Source: Chondrosia reniformis (lineage: Eukaryota > Porifera > Demospongiae > Chondrillida > Chondrillidae). From it: a stretch of DNA of 64,000 nt. Shown one piece after another: positions 10,301-20,849 of the stretch. The translations under genes and the position numbers were made by a program. The notes under the pieces were generated by a model. It saw only the letters and a list, made by a program, of their open reading frames with translations. It ran no database searches and was not told where the DNA came from. Every line of letters begins with the position of its first letter. Within the stretch, counting starts at the first letter, position 1. The stretch is from the NCBI GenBank assembly GCA_947172415.1, contig OX359195.1:1-64000 (forward strand), given 5' to 3'.

Positions 10301-12978
10301 CACCCACTACCTTAGAGTGCCACACCCACTACCTTAGAGTGCCACACCCACTACCTTAGAGTACCACACCCACTACCTTAGAGTGCCACACCCACTACCT
10401 TGGAGTGCCACACCCACTACCTTGGAGTGCCACACCCACTACCTTGGAGTGCCACACCCACTACCTTGGAGTGCCACACCCACTACCTTGGAGTGCCACA
10501 CCCACTACCTTGGAGTGCCACACCCACTACCTTGGAGTGCCACACCCACTACCTTGGAGTGCCACACCCACTACCTTGGAGTGCCACACCCACTACCTTG
10601 GAGTGCCACACCCACTACCTTGGAGTGCCACACCCACTACCTTGGAGTGCCACACCCACTACCTTGGAGTGCCACACCCACTACCTTGGAGTGCCACACC
10701 CACTACCTTAGAGTGCCACACCCACCTAGTGCACCCATCTCCTCTGAAGGAGAAGTCAAGTACAAAACTCGAATGATTTCTGCCAGAGAGTTGTCAAACA
10801 AGTAAATTATATAGTTTCTGTTCTCCTGTGCGTCCATTGCACTCTGAGGCTTTGTACTCTTAAGATTAACAAAAGCTGTCATTGCTGACACCAGAAGGGG
10901 AACAGAGTTCTGACATTGTGCAACCTCCTCACGCAGCTTGGTAGCATGGGACAGGTTGGTCAGGTCATCAGCTCGATTGGTAATCTAAGGAGAGCACACA
11001 GCATGTCACATCAGCTCAGTCTGACTGTAGTTGGAGTGAGTACCTGTTGAATGATTGTCCTCAGTCCTGGAAGGAGGTTCTTCTCAAACAGTTCCACCTC
11101 CTCTTTGCTCTCAACCTGCTCGGCCACTTTGATGTACTCCTTCACATTCTCACACGACCTCACAATCTTCCTCACCTCACTCTGGTCAAACACAAGCAGC
11201 AACTGTGAGGTCCCATTCAAGATACCTGCAGAGGAGAATAAGGTGTGTCTGGTGGGTGTGTCAGGTGGGTGTGTCAGGTGGGTGTGTCAGGTGGGTGTGT
11301 CAGGTGAGTGTGTCAGGTGGGTGTGTCAACCTCTGGATCCATTGAGGAGGTCACTTTTGCTACTTATTGACTCGGCATTCTCCTTAAATCCCTCTGCTGC
11401 CTTGACCAGCTGCTCACAAGCTATATGCACAGTGTCAAAGGTCGGTGGCATATCTTTAATCATTACCTCATCCTTAGAAGTGGAGAGACTTTGCTTTCCA
11501 ACCTACACATCATTACATACATCACTCCTGTGAAAGGTACATTAGAGTGTCAACCATTTGAAAAGAACCTCACAATGGTAAACAACGGTTATTTAATACA
11601 TTGCATACACATACAAACTACATGTCATGTCAATTGAAGTCATGCACTAATTCATTTGGGATATTTTTACTTCAATATATACATACTTGAGTTGTCATGG
11701 AAACCATTTGAATACCTTAATAAGGTTCTCCACAGCAGCCCCAACTGCTTTGACCGGTTCTGTGATGTCTGGAATAACATGGTTGGCCTGGGCCTCTTCA
11801 TACAGGATGACCAGCTGTGACAACTGAGGGGAGGGGAGGGGAGGGGAGAGGGTTGACAACTGAGGGGAGGGGGAGGGAGAGGGTTGACAACTGAGGGGAG
11901 GGGGAGGGAGAGGGTTGACAACTGAGGGGAGGGGGGAGGGAGAGGGTTGACAACTGAGGGGAGGGGGAGGGAGAGGGAGAGGGTTGACAACTGAGGGGAG
12001 GGGGATGGGAGAGGGTTGACAACTGAGGGGAGGGGGAGGGAGAGGGTTGACAACTGAGGGGAGGGGGTGGGAGAGGGTTGACAACTGAGGGGAGGGGGAG
12101 GGAGAGGGTTGACAACTGAGGGGAGGGGGAGGGAGAGGGTTGACAACTGAGGGGAGGGGGGAGGGAGAGGGTTGACAACTGAGGGGAGGGGAGGTAGAGG
12201 GTTGACAACTGAGGGGAGGGGGTGGGAGAGGGTTGACAACTGAGGGGAGGGGAGGGAGAGGGTTGACAACTGAGGGGAGGGGGAGGGAGAGGGTTGACAA
12301 CTGAGGGGAGGGGGAGGGAGAGGGTTGACAACTGAGGGGAGGGGGAGGGAGAGGGTTGACAACTGAGGGGAGGGGAGGGGGTGGGAGAGGGTTGACAACT
12401 GAGGGGAGGGGGAGGGAGAGGGTTGACAACTGAGGGGAGGGGAGGGAGAGGGTTGACAACTGAGGGAACTAGATTATGTCAGACCTATTCACTGAACAAT
12501 GACCCATGAACATATTGCCAAATATGGTCATGTAGAATTGCCCACTGTGTTAACAATAAGCGACTCCGTTTATGTACAAAATACATTTTGAAAAGTAAAG
12601 CAATTGAAAGCATTTGCCGTCATTAGCGATCGTCAGCCGTTTCAGTTAACGATCTTTCCTTGCCAAATGTCCACACGCAAATATTCTCAAAATACGTACG
12701 TACCAAAGGACTTACAAGCCTTCGGCAAAACGAAGTACGATTTGGAAAAAGCTGAATGAAATGAACAGCGCAACGCGTTCCTGATAACGTCAGTAAAAAG
12801 GTTAATATTACTCCTGACGCGGACTGATCGTGTGGAGGACTCGCACAGCACGCGTCAACTACCTCCACCCGACCCAGTTATCGGATCAGCAGTAAGCACG
12901 CGATGACAGCGGGTGACTCACTTGCTGTGCTACTGGTTCCAGGACGGATTGGATGACCTTCGTGTGAAACACCGGCAT
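7368..12978 (-). CDS. VCL: Vinculin
   Basis: Vinculin links talin and integrin or cadherin adhesions to F-actin. Exon 1 (12978-12922) encodes MPVFHTKVIQSVLEPVAQQ, nearly the canonical start. Exons 11823-11716, 11502-11331, 11225-11044, 10984-10726 and 10115-10011 follow in phase through the head (NRNYII...LAEIIRVLYLTS). About ten more exons run through the D2-D4 region (9.0-9.95 kb). A proline-rich linker at about 8137-8227 (APERPPPPQEAPPVPPPPEE) precedes the five-helix tail: NDMVAAAKRMAQLMMQMSKF, SCTDKRLKR, VIDKIPTIATQLKIIATVKA. The last exon (about 7535-7368) encodes NAQNLMKAVSEV and EAASIRVPPDS and stops at 7368. Middle exon borders are approximate. Several introns carry minisatellites at splice sites. 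The last exon was copied into the duplication field. Confidence 0.93.
8680..8762. repeat. About 20-bp tandem repeat in a vinculin intron
   Basis: Four to five copies of a unit containing ACAGTACCGGGTCACACCCT. The array ends a few bases from a minus-strand donor (AAA|GTGAGT) at about 8770, so it lies at the 5' end of that intron. Confidence 0.85.
10160..10724. repeat. 22-bp minisatellite in vinculin intron 5
   Basis: About 25 copies of a 22-bp unit containing CACACCCACTACCTT. The block nearer the 3' end of the intron has mostly CTTAGAG units and the other block CTTGGAG units, so two sub-arrays were homogenised separately. The array begins one base from the exon 5 donor. Read on the minus strand, each unit contains AAG|GTAGTGGGTGTGG, close to the real donor CTAG|GTGGGTGTGG. 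Confidence 0.92.
11240..11330. repeat. 13-bp repeat at the vinculin exon 3 donor
   Basis: About six copies of GGTGGGTGTGTCA lie between exons 3 and 4, ending directly at the exon 3 donor (11330/11331). This is another array anchored at a splice site. Confidence 0.85.
11826..12466. repeat. About 31-bp minisatellite of splice-acceptor-like units in vinculin intron 1
   Basis: About 20 copies of a G-rich unit carry GAGGGGAGGG and GGTTGACAACT. Read in the gene's sense, each unit is a long C/T tract ending CCCCTCAG|TTGTCAA. The true exon 2 acceptor is CCCTCAG|TTGTCACAG. The array therefore consists of tandem copies of the 3' splice site and the first exon bases. Unit length varies between about 29 and 37 bp. 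Confidence 0.93.
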
Positions 12979-13123
12979 CTCTACCTCGAGCACTGACTAA
13001 TCCCTCTTCTTATTTTTAATCAGTGCAAGACCACTTCCGGTTTAATCATCTATTTCCGCATTATAATTAGGTTACGTAGTATAGAAGTAAAAAGTTGAAA
13101 TAAAAATTATTGGAATACAACAG
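12979..13123. promoter_or_regulatory. Compact vinculin upstream / TRIM downstream interval
   Basis: Only 145 bp separate the vinculin start from the stop of the next gene on the same strand, so the vinculin promoter and the TRIM 3' UTR must overlap here. No clear TATA box was seen. Confidence 0.45.
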
Positions 13124-16089
13124 TTATTTGTTGAAGTAGCACTTGATGACGTCACTCCAAGGGCCCCATCCAGTGCTGTTGTAGCAACGTACTCGAAAGT
13201 AGTATTTCGCTTTCAAGTGTATACCCTTCAAAGTAAATAGCTGGTCTTTTCCATTGTAGATCTGAACAAAACTTCTCCCCACCCAGGTAGGGTCGGATAG
13301 GTTGCAATTAGACACCACGCCACTACCCTTGGGAAGTGGAGAGGTTCGCAGAGGGGGAAGACCCAATGAGTTCCCCATGTTGGTTACCTTGGTAACACTT
13401 TCTTCAGAATCAGCATAGACTCCACTGGAATCTGAGTCACTTCCGGTATGGCAAATGTGCCGTCTCCTGTGTCTGTCATCGTGGGTGTGTCTTGCCAAAG
13501 GAGACCGGTTGAGTGCAGGAAGCATATCAGATGAGTTCACCTGCTTAGGCTCTGTTGGCTTTGGTAGGCGGATGGCCTCTGATAATAGGGTTTTACTCTT
13601 TTCGTTGGACCTAACGTTATCCATCTTCTGATCATTTGTAATGTCAAGCTCCAAAGTTGAAATATCTTCCTCCCTCAGCTCTTTAGTTGGCGAGTGAGGA
13701 TTTTCCCTTGATTTAGAAACGGCTGATGGCAGGCTGGGTCCTCTCAAGGAACCCACAGTTACCATGGAAACAGAACCACTTGGTCCTGTAGAAATGTCTT
13801 CATATCCACTCTCATGTGATGGAGTTGAGAGAGAATTGGCTTGTTTGTGTCTGCTGGGGTGGCCCTTGGGCAGATGGGTGTAGCACTCCACGGTGAAGGT
13901 CCAGTTGGGGCTGGCCTCCTGAGGAAGTACTCCGGCACTGGTGACAACAGACCACTGTAGAAGTATCCGCTCCTTCAGCACCACAACATTGACAAACCTC
14001 AGCTTTGGAGGGAGCTGCAAAACAATGCCGTGACTACTGACAACGTTAGAGAGACCCAGTGAGGCCTCAGGAGGCAAGGAGATGGAAAGTGTGTCCTCTG
14101 GAGGGACTCCCAACACCTGCAGCCCCAGTACCTGCTGGAACAGCTGGTCCACGTGGTCCCTCTCCATCAGAGCCGTCACTGGATCCAGGTGGAGGAGCTG
14201 ATCCGCTGGAAACAACAGGAAATAGAAGGAAGGAAATAGAAATACTCACAATACACAACAGTAACTTCGCATGATTCATTAAACTAGTCAACAAGCAATA
14301 GCAATAAAACACAATCATTTTGTTCAAACAGAAGCAATCTCTTATCTGATTGATCTAACAGCTCTAATCACAGTACCTCACATTTACAAACCAGCTCTCA
14401 CCTTCTTCTATAGCAGCCAGTACGAGTGTCCTCATGAAGGCCAACTCCTCCTTTTTGGACTGCAAAATATCTTGCTGCATTTCTACCTGTCTGTCCAGCT
14501 GGGCCAACAAGATGGCCTCCCTCCTCTCAAGTGCTGTCACCAAGTCCCTCTTCAGCTCTCCAAAGTGTCTCTCCAGCTGTTCCTCGCACTTTAAGGCAGA
14601 CTCCACTACATGCTCACTGGAGTAGGCAGCCTCCTTCATGGTTGCCATGACAACTTTATCAATATTGTTGGCCTTGTGAATTTGCTCACTCAGGTGGACC
14701 ACGTACCTATTGGCAGCCTGGTTAAGGAGTTCGTAACTATGGAAACGGTGCTGTCCATAAAACTTGCACAGGACACACATGGGTGTCTGTTCTGTCTCGC
14801 AATAGAGCAAACAGGTCTGGCCCGCGTGCTGCAGGCAGGTGGGCTGAGTACAGGGCTTCAGGCGAATGGGGAGGGGGCGGTGCTTAGATCTGACCTTTGA
14901 CCCCTGGTGTGCCTGTTGACTGCAAAAGTCACAAAAAGATGCTCTGCACAAGTTGCAATAGAGAGAGGCCAATTGCTGCTCACACTCTGCACAAGTCTCC
15001 CTCTTAGAATGGCACATTAACTGAGTCAGTTTTTTGGAATTCAGCATTTCCAAAATAATACTATTTTTTGGCAGTGACAGGGAATTTCCCTCCACTAAAG
15101 TGTTGGTACTACATAGACCACATCTGAGAGCAGAGGGTGTGGTCTCCAAAGCCTTTTCCAAACAGGAGGAGCAATAGGTGTGTCCACAGTGAAGGAGGTG
15201 TGGCACTGCAAAGCCAACCAATGTAAATGTCTGATTACAAGTCGGACACTTTAGAAAGGCAATCTTGTTACTGTCAAGAATGCACTTCATTTCAGCAATG
15301 TTGTCAAATGAACTAGTGTTTGAGTCACGTCTCTCTCCAGAACCACACCCTAATGCACTCGAGCCACGCCTTATCCTACTAGAGCCACGCCTCCTTTGAT
15401 TACTAGGGATTGCCTCTCGTTTTGAGTCAAGAGACGTGTCCAATTTCAAAGGATCAAAATATTCTCCTTGAACTGCATTAGGCGGAGCAGACTTGGGGGA
15501 ATTCCCATCTACAGATTGAGGTGTGGAAGGGACCATGTGTACAGTACGAACATTATGCGGACGGGAAGATGGACGATGGTTAGTTGCCATAACAAGCTCT
15601 GCAGACCTCAAGGGGTGTGTACCATTAAAGGGCGTAGCTGCTCTCTGACCACGCCTACTATTCTTGTATAGGCTATTTGGTCTAGAGGAATGCTTAGGAG
15701 ACTGGGGGTAAGACCCTCCTGTTAGTGATGAGTTGGAAGAGGAGTGACCAGATACTTGAGGACCACTTTCTACACCTGAAGCAGTTTGAACCGGCAACAC
15801 TGTATAATAATATTCAAAATTGAACATTTACAAGCAATACATTAACACTCAATGTATATATGGACATTGCTTAATATTATCTATTCACTAGTTTGGCTGT
15901 TCTACTGTTTGTTTGTATGTAAGAAAGAAGTCACAGTCCGTGACAGTACAATGTAATCAATCAGTTATAACGACATTACAAGCGACGGCTCAATTTGATA
16001 GTGTGTAAATTAGCAATCAATTTAGTGAAGCCTTTCAAGTGCTCACCTTCGGTCCGAGCCGGCGCTACTTTAGATGGCTTCGACCCCAT
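13124..16089 (-). CDS. TRIM-family RING/B-box/coiled-coil/FN3 protein
   Basis: Three exons fit in phase: 16089-16047, 15799-14402 and 14205-13124, giving 840 residues. The N-terminus MGSKPSK fits an N-myristoylation signal (Gly2, Ser6, Lys7). After a long Ser/Arg-rich region come a RING (CPTCNQTF, HLLHCGHTYCSSC, CGLC), B-box 1 (CAECEQQL, YCNLC), B-box 2 (CLQHAGQTCLLYC, CVLC, HRFHSYELL), a coiled coil (about 14420-14620), and FN3 strands. The order matches class-I TRIM ubiquitin ligases (TRIM9/36/46-like), but no SPRY domain follows: the frame stops after GWGPWSDVIKCYFNK. The FN3 domain seems split by a Ser-rich insert of about 170 residues. It is divergent from the OSBPL-like gene. Exact orthology uncertain. 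Confidence 0.85.
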
Positions 16090-16209
16090 TCCGTTAATTC
16101 GATAGCACCTCCAAGAAGCTTTCCAACCATAAGTTTGTATGTTTTGCTACCCCTGGCACGGCTCACGTGACATTAAATGGCTGCCCATGTAAACGTTTGA
16201 CCAGCTGGA
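16090..16209. promoter_or_regulatory. Shared divergent promoter, TRIM and OSBPL-like genes
   Basis: The 120 bp between the two start codons must hold both 5' UTRs and promoters. It contains CACGTGACATTAAATGGC with an E-box-like CACGTG. This interval is copied almost unchanged in the two daughter duplications (around 23037-23156 and 47635-47755). Confidence 0.6.
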
Positions 16210-17719
16210 ATGCATCAAGAGGACGACTTTTCCGATAAGTTGACGGGCGCTAATTTGAGCGAAGAAGAAAAGCAAAAGTTGAGGGAAGTCATGGAGCGAG
16301 CAAAGGTTGGTTAACTGTCAACCTCTTCGGATATCGCGTTACAAAATGTGTGTTTTGATTCCGTTTGACGTTTTTAGGAGTTCGATTCGTCCAATCAGTT
16401 CAAGTAAACCATTTTTAGCTTATTTTGTATTCATTTGACCGAACGCCTCCTTCTTTTCCGAGTAGTGAGCCTTTGGAGGGCGTCCTCCTGAAATGGGTTA
16501 ATCTAATGAAGGGATACCAACCGAGGTACTTTGTGCTGGATCCTGTACAGTGCAGTTTGTACTATTATATGGTAAGTCTAATAATAATATAAATGTTTGG
16601 TATACACTGATGAAATTCATCCTGTAGTCTGAGGATCGTCGCAAGCACCCTCCGCGAGGGTCCCTCCACCTGTGGGGGGCAGAGGTCTCACCCAGCGAAG
16701 AGGACTCACAGACCTTCCAAGTACATGATGCACATTGTGTGAAATACCTCTCAAACCACGCCCCCTAGCCACACCCTTTTCCATATAAGGTCAATAGTTC
16801 TAATGGGATCACCTACAAAATGAAAGCGAGTAACTCCAAGGAGCGACAGAAATAGATTTCTCACTTGAGAGTCCTCGCTACAAAAGCATCCAGAGGGCTT
16901 TGTCAAACCACACCCATTACAGTACCGCCTGTCACGCCCACTACAGTGACCATGCCCATAAGTGACAGTCCACCCAACAAGTCACCACGGCGACCAAGTG
17001 TTTCAAGGAAATTATCATCTTCCTTGTAAGTGAAGTGATTTGCTAAATATTTTAGAATAAGGATTTCTTGCATTGAACTTATCTTTAAGACACTCTAAGA
17101 GTCGAAAAATGAACATAAAAATATTGCTTGTTACCAATGTCTGTTGACTAAATGTGTAGTTTAGTTCCGTCCACCAAGTCCACTCCCATTCACAAATCAA
17201 AATCAGTATCATCTGAATTGGAAGTGGAACCCATTCTCCCCATGGACCCTATAATTGGAGAGTACTTGAAGGCTACATCGCATTTTGAGAATTTAGTTCA
17301 ACTTTTAGAAGACAAAGAATTCACACACTCCATCAACCCAGTATGTAAACATGTTTCATGATAAATGTTTCCATGGCAACCATGTTATATTATTCTATCT
17401 ACAGGATGTGTTACTATTAAAAGCAACTTCACAAGTGAGCACCAAATATGGATGTAATGGCTTCAGATTTTTTCATTCCAATGTAATCTAAACATCATTT
17501 TCCTACATACTACATCTATTCTACAGTAAAAGTCCTATAGGGAACTAAACCTAGTGAGAGCTTTGGATGAGGATACAAGAGTCTTCTCTTTTCCTCTGCT
17601 CTACTATGCGCAGCTTTTGTAAGACATCCTCGTGATACATAACTGTTTATTCTTCCTTTCTACAGTCGACCATTCAGGCAATGCAAGACTGCCTAGCTTT
17701 AATACAAACTGAAAAGTGA
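16210..17719 (+). pseudogene. OSBPL10/11-like: OSBPL10/11-like PH protein, copy A, with a nonsense codon
   Basis: Eight exons fit in phase: 16210-16305, 16378-16403, 16466-16571, 16628-16720, 16790-17025, 17160-17340, 17405-17434, 17666-17719. They encode a PH domain (EGVLLKWVNLMKGYQPRYFV) and the ORP10/11 helix DVLLLKATSQ...CLALIQTEK. Full-length family members go on to a sterol/phospholipid-transfer domain of about 400 residues; all three copies stop at the same TGA before it. In this copy the conserved PH-domain Trp (ERQKW in copies B and C) is TAG at 16853-16855. It keeps the ancestral position beside intact TRIM, yet it is the damaged copy. Readthrough or a sequencing error would be alternatives. 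Confidence 0.75.
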
Positions 17720-18098
17720 ACAGTACATTTCACAAGACATCACAAAGAAATTTATTTAATAATTGCTTTTATTATTTTATCACCACTGAACAACACTGCT
17801 ACAAACTGTCATTAGAGTGAAAAAGTGAACATTTCATACATTTTACAAGACATCACAAACAAATAAAATAATTATTTTATCACTTTTAAACTGTTATTAG
17901 AGTGGGAATTAAGTGGTCTAGTTATGGGAGTCATGAGAGGTTTACTGTTTGTATGTGTGCTAGTAGTAGTACATTGTTGTCTCTCCAATAGTAGTACTTG
18001 TAAACATTTGTTAATTCCACAATTATAATTTACATTACATGAAATTATTACAGCAAGTTAACACATGTTTGAAAATCCATCAAGTTCAGACAGACTGA
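17720..18098. other. Convergent 3' interval, duplicated block
   Basis: No gene. It holds the 3' flanks of the OSBPL-like copy and of K1. A block of about 150 bp (from AAGTGGTCTAGTTATGGGAG to GAAATTATTACAGCAAG) recurs near 22610, 24780, 29620, 38660 and 46850, so it is part of the duplicated unit. Confidence 0.7.
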
Positions 18099-19676
18099 CT
18101 ATTGTTTATTTACTTCACTTTCGAGAGATTGTTTGTTCCCTTTAAACAGTGCACTGGTGTTGAGTAAGTCGTTTTCAAATTTTCCCCTCAGCAATAGTTC
18201 TTGTACAAATGGGTCGTTTTTGGTTTCTGATGGAATTTCTTCTTTAACCCATGCGACTTTCAGTTTGTGCTGGCCATAGGGTTCAACCTTGGGATTGTCA
18301 AAATGGAGTATCCACACTGCCATCCAGCCGAGCTGCATAAAGTCCATTTCTTCACCTGTCAAGGTACCTTCCATGGGCCTGTACAAACAGCTCTCATATT
18401 TTGCAAAATTACGCTTCTTTGTTGCAACTTGTTCTGCATGACCAAAGTCAATCAACACTGCAAATACTTTCTCCTCCTCTAACTTGAAACAAATGTTTGG
18501 CAACCGAATATCCATGTGTGCACAATCAAATCTATGAAGCTGATCAAGTGCCTCTTTGGTACTCCTCAACAAGGGCACAAGACACTTTCGAGCAGCACTG
18601 GGAGTGAGCGGTGGTTTGACTAGAGAATATTCAAGGAATGGTGTTTCTTTATCAAAAACTGGAAGTTTCCGTTCATGCAAAATCAAACGATTTGTTGGCT
18701 CTCGACGTTCTGCCTCTTGCTTCCTTATGTAACTGGTAATTCTGAGACTTCTGTCAAAATGGGCATCCTCAAGACAAAATTTGTAAACTTTCCCTTTATT
18801 AGATTGCAAGACAAAGGAGTTCCAGGTTTGAACTTGTTTCAATTTGACATCATTCTCGAGCACAAATTCATCCCTAAGTTCATTACACTCTTCAGGTGTT
18901 AGTTTGATGGGATATGCACCAATATCATTGTTGTCACTACTGTCGTCAATATCACCACCACCGAGAGAGGGTTTAAGTGGACCAATGGCATTCCTGTTTG
19001 CTTGATACGCAGCCCTGATAGCTTCTTCCACATCTTCCACAGATGGTATCCTTTCAAATGAATAGATAAAAGAGATATCCTTAAACTTCACAGTCACCTT
19101 TGTGACAAAAAAGGGCACACTACTGTTAGGAAGTACAAACCCAACTACTTGATTTACGGTGTCATATTGGTATCGCAGCATACGCAGTTGTGTTACAAGA
19201 CTAATGACTGCTTTATTTAATGTATATCCATACTCTTCAGGAGTTTTCCCCGAATGGACTTCTGCAATGAGAATGACAACAGTCTTTCCTTCCGAGATCC
19301 ATACATCAGGTCTATGATCAGTTTTGCAATAAAATGCGGGTAAATTATTCCAAGCTCCAACACCATCATCAGTGTGAGAATTGCATTCAGGTGAACCAGT
19401 GCAGTCTTTAATGAAACTGGATGCGTTTCTCTCGCCTGACAAAGTAACATCAGCATTTGGAATAAGAGATATCATATTGTAATACGACTCGTCTGGTGTG
19501 GTCAATGCGGTTTCAAATATGGAAGAGTTATGGTTCCACTCCTGTTGAATGTATTGTGGTAAATCACAATACTTTGATAGTGCCGATGCACTTACAAACT
19601 TGGGCCAATAGGCGTGATCTCTGTGGAGAAGAGAAGCAATAATATCTATAAAACATCTACTTAATGTTAAAGGCAT
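18099..19676 (-). CDS. K1: PD-(D/E)XK-like plus kinase-like protein
   Basis: The 525-codon frame has two parts. Residues 119-143 read TDHRPDVW then VVILIAEVHSG, the spacing expected of a PD...ExK-type nuclease core, but with His where Lys is usual. From about 285 a kinase-like domain follows: GKVYKFC (candidate ATP-binding Lys), CAHMDIRLPNICF (catalytic Asp, metal-binding Asn), VLIDFGHAE (DFG) and an Asp-containing helix DFMQLGWMAVWIL. Catalytic residues look intact. Nuclease-kinase fusions are known among Crinkler-like proteins; that comparison is inference. The true start may lie upstream: a conserved acceptor CTTCTCCACAG at 19621 would join residue 19 onward to the exon at 20691-20755, giving 528 residues. 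Stop at 18099. Confidence 0.8.
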   Translation of the reverse strand: MPLTLSRCFIDIIASLLHRDHAYWPKFVSASALSKYCDLPQYIQQEWNHNSSIFETALTTPDESYYNMISLIPNADVTLSGERNASSFIKDCTGSPECNSHTDDGVGAWNNLPAFYCKTDHRPDVWISEGKTVVILIAEVHSGKTPEEYGYTLNKAVISLVTQLRMLRYQYDTVNQVVGFVLPNSSVPFFVTKVTVKFKDISFIYSFERIPSVEDVEEAIRAAYQANRNAIGPLKPSLGGGDIDDSSDNNDIGAYPIKLTPEECNELRDEFVLENDVKLKQVQTWNSFVLQSNKGKVYKFCLEDAHFDRSLRITSYIRKQEAERREPTNRLILHERKLPVFDKETPFLEYSLVKPPLTPSAARKCLVPLLRSTKEALDQLHRFDCAHMDIRLPNICFKLEEEKVFAVLIDFGHAEQVATKKRNFAKYESCLYRPMEGTLTGEEMDFMQLGWMAVWILHFDNPKVEPYGQHKLKVAWVKEEIPSETKNDPFVQELLLRGKFENDLLNTSALFKGNKQSLESEVNKQ

Positions 19677-20690
19677 CTAATTTGGTCAAAACAGCAACAC
19701 ATACTTTAAGTTATACAAGTAAATCGTAAATTGAAAACAATATAGTTTACAGGCATCAAGCTCTATATCTTAACTCCATTATATACTTAAACGTGAGCGT
19801 CGGATATACAAGTACATGTAGTAAACGTTAGCTACTTGGATCGATTTGATATGTCGATGGGACAACAATATTTGTTCAAAAAGAACAAACCATTTGAATT
19901 GATTTGAATAATAGACTAAGCTAGATAGAACAAATAGCAAATGGTAATGAATAAAAATTGATGAAGCGGTTATTGCGTACTACTAAATTTTAACTTCCCA
20001 TTTTTATTTATTCATCTCATTTGTTATTTTTATATATTCATTTTTTATTCAGGAAACAATTTGTCAAATGCCATATTGCTAGCAGCAGGAACAGTATATA
20101 ACTAACACAACCAATTTCAATAGAAGTAGAAAATTGTTTTAGAAATAGTTAACTCTTATTACTGAATTTGAAATTCAAATCAAACATCTTCAGCTTCGAC
20201 TGCGTTATAAGGTATGAATACTCCGATTGTTACATTATTTATCTTATTAAACTTCCACACCATAATGCATGGTGTGAGTTGAATTCCTTGCAGGGGGAGA
20301 AACAATCTATAGCAGGAGCAAGCGATTGTGTTACAATAGAACTAGGTTAAACAAAGAGAGGCTTTAGTTTAGCTCTTCTAAAGAGGGACATCTTTGTTAG
20401 TTTTCCAATGGAATTTCTCCAGGAAAATCTTTGGCGCTCATGTTCTGCAAAACGTTGCTACAAGAGTTGAATATTTTCTCAATTCTCGTGTTGAGCGGTT
20501 AAAATGGACCTTGCAAAAATGTTACAATTGTTCATTTAACGTGTTAGGTTGCGTTGCGCTAATTAACGGTTTGTATGTTTAAATTTGTCTTCAAGGGTTC
20601 GACGGAATTTTGCTCTTCGGTTTGCCTTATTGCTGTTTCTTGCTACTCTTCCTAAGCTAACACCCAGTCACGGTTTCTTCTCAGACTAAC
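19677..20690. other. Probable intron of K1
   Basis: AT-rich sequence between the long frame and the candidate first exon, repeated with indels in the other units. It contains a short inverted repeat (CACACCATAATGCATGGTGTG, about 20258-20278). No other coding sequence seen. Confidence 0.55.
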
Positions 20691-20755
20691 CTTCTTTTGT
20701 ACTTCATGTACTCGATGTCAAAGTTCCCTCTTCCTTCTTCTACGGTCACGGCCAT
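20691..20755 (-). CDS. Candidate first exon of K1
   Basis: ATG at 20755 opens MAVTVEEGRGNFDIEYMKYK and ends after AG at a donor AGAAG|GTTAGT. The phase-2 end fits the K1 acceptor at 19621 (AG|A = Arg, then DHAYWP), making a 1,587-bp CDS. A TATA box lies 66 bp upstream of the ATG. The exon is conserved once per kinase copy. Confidence 0.6.
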
Positions 20756-20820
20756 AAAGATCGACTGACAACAACTCGGGAGACTGAATAAGAGTGAAAC
20801 AACGTGGCGAGGAGTTTACT

Positions 20821-20844
20821 GTATATAAACCGTGTTGGACCAAT
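20821..20844 (-). promoter_or_regulatory. K1 core promoter (TATA and CCAAT)
   Basis: On the minus strand GTTTATATAC (20821-20830) follows ATTGG (20840-20844), 66 bp before the ATG at 20755. This is a plausible RNA polymerase II core promoter. Confidence 0.6.
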
Positions 20845-20849
20845 CAGAC

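Noticed and set aside
10383..10805. Plus-strand frames with repeating proline/threonine/histidine peptides
   Set aside because: Produced by the 22-bp minisatellite in a vinculin intron, open in all frames because the unit lacks stops.
11667..12459. Three overlapping proline-serine-rich frames of up to 254 codons
   Set aside because: They translate the intron 1 minisatellite; only the last 36 codons, exon 2 of vinculin, are genuine.
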